The notes under the pieces are model-generated. The model did no database searches, was not told the DNA's origin, and was given only the letters and a program-made list of their open reading frames with translations. DNA of 16,376 nt from JBARCX01 sp049794535 (GTDB lineage: Bacteria > Pseudomonadota > Gammaproteobacteria > Xanthomonadales > Rhodanobacteraceae), in NCBI GenBank assembly GCA_049794535.1, contig JBARCX010000328.1, positions 1 to 16,376 on the forward strand. The letters are read 5' to 3'. A program made the translations under genes and the position numbers. This document shows, piece after piece, positions 12,793 through 16,376 of this stretch. Each line of letters opens with the position of its first letter. Positions within the stretch are counted from its first letter, which is position 1.

Positions 12793-13698
12793 TCATTCTT
12801 CATTCGTAAATAATCGCTCGCATAGAAAGTCCACAAAGACGCGCAGCTTCGGCGACATCTGGCGATTGGACGGCCATAACAGCCAGAACTGACCCTGCAA
12901 GATCATGTGGCTGTCGAGCAGCGGAACCAATGCGCCGTTGGCGACGGCATCGCGGGTCAGGAAGGTTGGCATGTACCCAATGCCAAGGCCGTTCACGGTG
13001 GCGGTGAGCAGGGCTTCGATGTTGTTGCAGATCATGCTCACCGGCAGGCGCGGCTCGGCCTCGCCTGGATCGATACGCATGGTCCACTTCTGCAACTTGC
13101 CACTCGTTTGATTACGGAACTGCACGCAGGCATGTCGTTCCAGCTCGCGTGGATGTTGCGGTATGCCGCGTCGACGAAGGTATTCCGGTGAAGCGAAGAG
13201 TCCGGCGCGAAACGAGCCTAACCGTCGGGCCATCAGTCGCGAGTCGGGCAGGTCACCGCTGCGGATGACGGCATCCAGTCCTTCGTCGATCACATCGACC
13301 ATGCGGTCATCGAAATCCAGGTCGAGCTCGATTTCGGGATAGCGCTGCATGAACTCCGGCATCACCGGCATCAGGAAACGATAGCCGACCGTTATCACGC
13401 TTACCCGCAAGCGTCCGCGCGGTGCTTCCGCGGCGTGCGAGAGCACGGCTTCGGCGTCGTCGATATCGTTGAGGATGTGCTGGCAGCGCTGATAGAACAG
13501 CCGACCCTCTTCGGTCAGCCGGATGCGACGCGTGCTGCGTTGAAACAGCCGCACGCCCATCCGCTCCTCCAGTCTTGCCACGCTCTTGCCTACCGCCGAG
13601 GCGGTGATGCCAAGCAGCCGCCCGGCGGCGACGAAGCTCTGGGTTTCGGCGGTGCGGACGAAGGCGGCGAGGCCGGTGAGTTTGTCCATGCGGTTCAT
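12793..13698 (-). CDS. LysR-family transcriptional regulator
   Basis: 301 aa with the standard two-part layout. Residues about 7-65 are the winged helix-turn-helix (LAAFVRTAETQSFVAAGRLLGITASAVGKSV, then LEERMGVRLFQRSTRRIRLTEEG). From about 90 comes the co-inducer domain (GRLRVSVITVGYRFLMPVMPEFMQRYPEIELDLDFDD, GLDAVIRSGDLPDSRLMARRLG, GLGIGYMPTFL). It resembles the large subgroup with LTEEGRLFYQRCQ typical of regulators next to detoxification genes. The ATG at 13696-13698 has a GAG about 6 nt upstream. It diverges from the hydrolase-MFS pair and by family habit probably controls it and itself; the inducer is unknown. A TCTAAT -10 candidate is at 13722-13727 (minus). Confidence 0.93.
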   Translation of the reverse strand: MNRMDKLTGLAAFVRTAETQSFVAAGRLLGITASAVGKSVARLEERMGVRLFQRSTRRIRLTEEGRLFYQRCQHILNDIDDAEAVLSHAAEAPRGRLRVSVITVGYRFLMPVMPEFMQRYPEIELDLDFDDRMVDVIDEGLDAVIRSGDLPDSRLMARRLGSFRAGLFASPEYLRRRGIPQHPRELERHACVQFRNQTSGKLQKWTMRIDPGEAEPRLPVSMICNNIEALLTATVNGLGIGYMPTFLTRDAVANGALVPLLDSHMILQGQFWLLWPSNRQMSPKLRVFVDFLCERLFTNEE

Positions 13699-13721
13699 TC
13701 CGGCTCAATGCTACGCGGCAG

Positions 13722-13727
13722 ATTAGA
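13722..13727 (-). promoter_or_regulatory. Candidate -10 box of the LysR gene
   Basis: The minus strand reads TCTAAT (5/6 to TATAAT), 24 nt upstream of the LysR start codon. The -35 position falls in the TCCGT-N5-ACGGA dyad, with no good TTGACA match, which would suit autorepression by a protein bound there. Confidence 0.35.
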
Positions 13728-13736
13728 GCGTTTTTG

Positions 13737-13774
13737 TCCGTATATAACGGATCGGATCGGTATTTTTTGCCGAT
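13737..13774. promoter_or_regulatory. Candidate LysR-regulator binding region (two dyads)
   Basis: Two inverted repeats in the divergent intergenic region: TCCGT-ATATA-ACGGA (13737-13751) and ATCGG-N9-CCGAT (13756-13760 with 13770-13774). The first is a 15-bp interrupted dyad like LysR boxes and overlaps the likely LysR -35. The second lies on the hydrolase side. Together they match the usual recognition-site plus activation-site layout of LysR regulators. Symmetry is seen; binding is inferred. Confidence 0.45.
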
Positions 13775-13866
13775 TACATACTTTCTACCATGCATTTCGC
13801 TAAGTCGCCTTGTCTGCGGCCTGTGCGACACCTTCCTCATTCTCCCCTCGCTCACTGGAGTCAGCG

Positions 13867-14790
13867 ATGCCTCTCCATCCGCAAGTACGGGCCTTTGTCG
13901 AGGCATTCGATGCTCAGTTCATGGTGGATTTCACCACCATCGATGCGCCCACATTTCGCTCCATCTTTGCTATGCCGACGCCCGTCGAATCGGGCGATCC
14001 CGTCGCACGTATCGAGGATCGCCTGATCGATGGCGAGGGCGGCCCGTTGCGTTTGCGGATCTATGTGCCAGAGGGCGAAGGCGCATGGCCGATGACACTG
14101 TATTTCTTCGGTAGCGGTTTTGTCGTCGGTAGTCCCGAGCAGACGGATCACATCTGTCGTGCCCTGGCTCATCGCGCACGTACGTTGGTGGTGTCGGTGG
14201 ATTATCGATTGGCGCCGGAGGCACCTTTTCCCGCGGCGGTCGACGATGCACTCGCTGCATTGCGCTGGATATGCCGGCACGCTGCCGAGCTAGGTGGCGA
14301 TGCTTCGCGCATCGCTGTCGCTGGCGATAGCTCCGGAGGCAATCTCGCGGCGGTACTCGCGCAGCAGGCGCGGCACGAGGGGCTGTCGCTGCGACATCAA
14401 TTGCTGATCTATCCACCTTTGGATGCGGCAGGTAATACCGAGTCGTATCGCAAGTTGGCAACCGGCTTTGGCTTCACGGCAGCGTGGATGCATTGGTATT
14501 GGCGCCAGTATCTAGCGGATGCAACAGACGCTGCTGACGTGCGCGCTTCGCCACTGCGCGAACCGGCGCTGCACGGCCTGCCAAGCGCAACGATTTTCAC
14601 TGCCGAGTACGACATTCTCCGCGACGAAGCCGAGGCTTATGCGGCGGCCATGCAGGCGGCGGGTGTACCCGTAGAACTCAAGCGCTGGCCCGGACAGATT
14701 CACGGCTTTTTGTTGATGACCGGTTTGTTCGATGACGCCGAGTTGGCACTGGACGAGGCCGCTGTCGCATTACGTCGCGCCTTCGCCTGA
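13867..14790 (+). CDS. HSL-family (family IV) alpha/beta hydrolase with altered oxyanion motif
   Basis: A 307-aa carboxylesterase-type enzyme of the hormone-sensitive-lipase family. Catalytic Ser155 in GDSSGGNLA, Asp249 in AEYDILRDEAEAYA and His279 in QIHGFL are all present, as is VSVDYRLAPEAPFPAAVDDA. The family's HGGGF oxyanion loop is replaced by FGSGF (YFFGSGFVVGS, residues 79-89): the His is Phe81 and the middle Gly is Ser83. Activity is still possible because the key backbone amides remain. The ATG at 13867 has GGAG 6 nt upstream; the open frame begins at 13810 but the extension has no support. It is followed 33 nt later by the MFS gene, so the two are likely co-transcribed under the divergent LysR gene. 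The substrate may be an ester the exporter also handles. Confidence 0.9.
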   Translation: MPLHPQVRAFVEAFDAQFMVDFTTIDAPTFRSIFAMPTPVESGDPVARIEDRLIDGEGGPLRLRIYVPEGEGAWPMTLYFFGSGFVVGSPEQTDHICRALAHRARTLVVSVDYRLAPEAPFPAAVDDALAALRWICRHAAELGGDASRIAVAGDSSGGNLAAVLAQQARHEGLSLRHQLLIYPPLDAAGNTESYRKLATGFGFTAAWMHWYWRQYLADATDAADVRASPLREPALHGLPSATIFTAEYDILRDEAEAYAAAMQAAGVPVELKRWPGQIHGFLLMTGLFDDAELALDEAAVALRRAFA

Positions 14791-14823
14791 AGCACGCGTA
14801 TCTCACTTCGATCAGGAATCCCC

Positions 14824-16365
14824 ATGCACATCGAATCTCACTCCGACGCACGCGCCGGACGGTGGCTCATTCTCGGTGCAGTCTGTCTGGCTGCATTGAT
14901 TCCTCCCCTCGGATTCACTGGTGGCGCGGTGGCCATGCCGGCGATTGGGCGCGAACTCGGCGGTAGTCCCTTGGCGCTTAACTGGATAGTCAACGCGTAC
15001 ATGCTGGCCTTCGGCAGTAGCTTGATGGCAGCGGGCACGCTGGCTGATCAGTACGGTCGCAAAAGGATTTTCGGCTTCGGTGTGGCTTTGTTTGTTGTGG
15101 CCTCGCTATGCCTGGGGCTGGTGCATGGCCTGCTCGGATTGAACGTGCTGCGTGCAGTTCAAGGACTCGGTGGCGCACTGATTTTGGCCGGCGGCACAGC
15201 GGCTTTAGCGCAGGAGTTTCATGGTGCAGAGCGTCCACGCGCTTTCGCCATGCTCGGCACAACCTTCGGAATAGGTCTCGCGTTTGGGCCGGTGCTGAGC
15301 GGCTTTCTGGTGGAAACCTTCGGTTGGCGTTCGACGTTTTTCGCCGGTGCGGTAGTGGGTGGTATCGCGCTGGCTTTTGGTTTGCCGCGCATGCACGAGT
15401 CGCGTGATCCGGATGCCATCGGTCTCGATGTACCAGGCAGCATCAGTTTTACCGCGGCCCTGGCCCTGTTTACCTTCGGCATCATGCAGGCGCCGGCGCA
15501 TGGTTGGCTCAGTGTGCAGGTGATGGGCCTGTTAGGCGGCGCGGCAGCATGGATGCTGACATTCGTGTGGGTGGAAAGTCGCGCGCAAAGGCCGATGCTC
15601 GATCTATCACTGTTCCGCTACGGTCGTTTTGTCGGCGTGCAGGTGCTGCCGTTGGCCACCTGCTATTGCTACGTGGTGCTGTTGATCATGTTGCCGATTC
15701 GCTTTATCGGCATTGAAGGTCATGGTGCGCTGGATGCAGGGTTGATGCTGATGACGCTTTCGCTGCCGATGCTGGTGGTGCCGGCATTGGCAGCAGCATT
15801 GGCACACCGAATATCCGCAGGGCTGTTGTCGAGCATGGGGCTGCTGCTGGCGGCGGCAGGGTTGTTGTGGATGTCGCGCATTGCGCCGGGTCAGTCGGTA
15901 TGGGTCTGGGCCATGCCGATGTTGGTGGTTGGCATCGGCACGGGTTTGCCGTGGGGCCTGATGGATGGGTTGTCAGTGAGCGTGGTGCCGCACGAGCGTG
16001 CTGGCATGGCGACCGGCATTTTCAGCACGACCCGAGTGGCTGGCGAATGCATAGCGCTGGCATTGATGGGCGCCGTGCTGGTGCTGCTGTTGCAGGCGCG
16101 CTTGCATGCGCTCCTGCCAGGAGCGGATATGGCACAACTGAGCACAGCGTCCCAGCGACTGGCGACCGGCAATCTGTCGCAAGCGAGTGCACTGTTGCCG
16201 CAAATCGATAAGGCGCAATTGACGGCGGCCTATGGCGACGCGTTCCAACGGCTGATGTATCTGCTGACAGCGATCACGGTGCTGTCAGCGATTGTCGTGC
16301 TGCTCTTTCTGCGTCAGCCACAGGAATCGTCAGCCATCGAAGTTGAGTCTCAAGCATGCATCTGA
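14824..16365 (+). CDS. MFS multidrug exporter, DHA2-type (14 TMS)
   Basis: A 513-aa inner-membrane proton-coupled exporter. Length and hydrophobicity fit 14 membrane segments. Motif A is GTLADQYGRKR (Asp75) between helices 2 and 3. The antiporter motif C is in helix 5 (GIGLAFGPVLSGFLVETFGWR), and LNWIVNAYMLAFGSSLMAAG is typical of the EmrB/QacA branch. A loop of about 55 residues (LLPGADMAQLSTASQRLATG to QRLMYL) lies before the last helix, as in many DHA2 members. The ATG at 14824 has AGGA 6 nt upstream. It is the second gene after the hydrolase, opposite a LysR gene, which suggests inducible efflux; the substrate cannot be told. An ATG at 16356 overlaps its 3' end and may start a further gene beyond the window. 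Confidence 0.92.
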   Translation: MHIESHSDARAGRWLILGAVCLAALIPPLGFTGGAVAMPAIGRELGGSPLALNWIVNAYMLAFGSSLMAAGTLADQYGRKRIFGFGVALFVVASLCLGLVHGLLGLNVLRAVQGLGGALILAGGTAALAQEFHGAERPRAFAMLGTTFGIGLAFGPVLSGFLVETFGWRSTFFAGAVVGGIALAFGLPRMHESRDPDAIGLDVPGSISFTAALALFTFGIMQAPAHGWLSVQVMGLLGGAAAWMLTFVWVESRAQRPMLDLSLFRYGRFVGVQVLPLATCYCYVVLLIMLPIRFIGIEGHGALDAGLMLMTLSLPMLVVPALAAALAHRISAGLLSSMGLLLAAAGLLWMSRIAPGQSVWVWAMPMLVVGIGTGLPWGLMDGLSVSVVPHERAGMATGIFSTTRVAGECIALALMGAVLVLLLQARLHALLPGADMAQLSTASQRLATGNLSQASALLPQIDKAQLTAAYGDAFQRLMYLLTAITVLSAIVVLLFLRQPQESSAIEVESQACI

Positions 16366-16376
16366 AGGGTTTGCGT

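Noticed and set aside
16356..16376. Possible start of a further gene (ATG at 16356, MHLKGLR) overlapping the MFS stop
   Set aside because: Only seven codons are visible and the upstream ribosome-binding site is weak; not enough to call.

Overview
This window looks like chromosomal DNA from a GC-rich gammaproteobacterium of the order Xanthomonadales (Lysobacterales), most likely the Rhodanobacteraceae (Dyella, Rhodanobacter or Frateuria-like). That is an inference from protein content (hemD with hemX-hemY, SrkA, a YibN-like rhodanese, a DUF898/M48 pair), from weak Shine-Dalgarno use and TTG/GTG starts, and from REP-like palindromes of the 'CCCTGC..GCAGGG' and 'ATTCCGGCAAAAGC' type. No rRNA, tRNA, CRISPR array, transposase or integrase was seen.

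Layout. (1) 1-2134, minus strand: a probable operon of a YdiI-like hotdog acyl-CoA thioesterase, the stress kinase srkA (its TTG start overlaps the thioesterase stop) and a small unrecognised membrane protein. A REP-like palindrome lies beyond the operon. (2) 2190-3275, plus: a [2Fe-2S]/FAD/NAD reductase, divergent from the operon across a symmetric 9-bp dyad. (3) 3314-4882, minus: a membrane-anchored YibN-like rhodanese without the catalytic Cys, a small lipoprotein, and a YiiD-C-type hotdog thioesterase. (4) 4949-10375, plus: hemD, then an interruption of about 2.2 kb, then hemX-hemY. The interruption holds an AT-rich, decayed Fic-domain gene, a gene-poor stretch with hairpins, and a secreted protein of unrecognised family closed by a strong terminator. 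(5) 10405-13698, minus: an M48 metalloprotease and its DUF898 membrane partner, preceded by a LysR regulator that has its own terminator. (6) 13867-16365, plus: an HSL-family alpha/beta hydrolase with an unusual oxyanion-hole motif and a 14-TMS DHA2-type MFS exporter, divergent from the LysR gene across an intergenic region rich in dyads.

How the genes work together. HemD makes uroporphyrinogen III, and HemX/HemY are the inner-membrane accessory proteins usually encoded directly behind it. The inserted segment has separated them, and hemX now appears to have its own promoter just after the insertion's terminator. The LysR-hydrolase-MFS cluster looks like a regulated detoxification or export module. 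DUF898 plus M48 is an envelope pair of unknown function. I found no clearly new multi-gene defence or mobile system. The most unusual region is the insertion into the hem cluster with its Fic relic and secreted protein.
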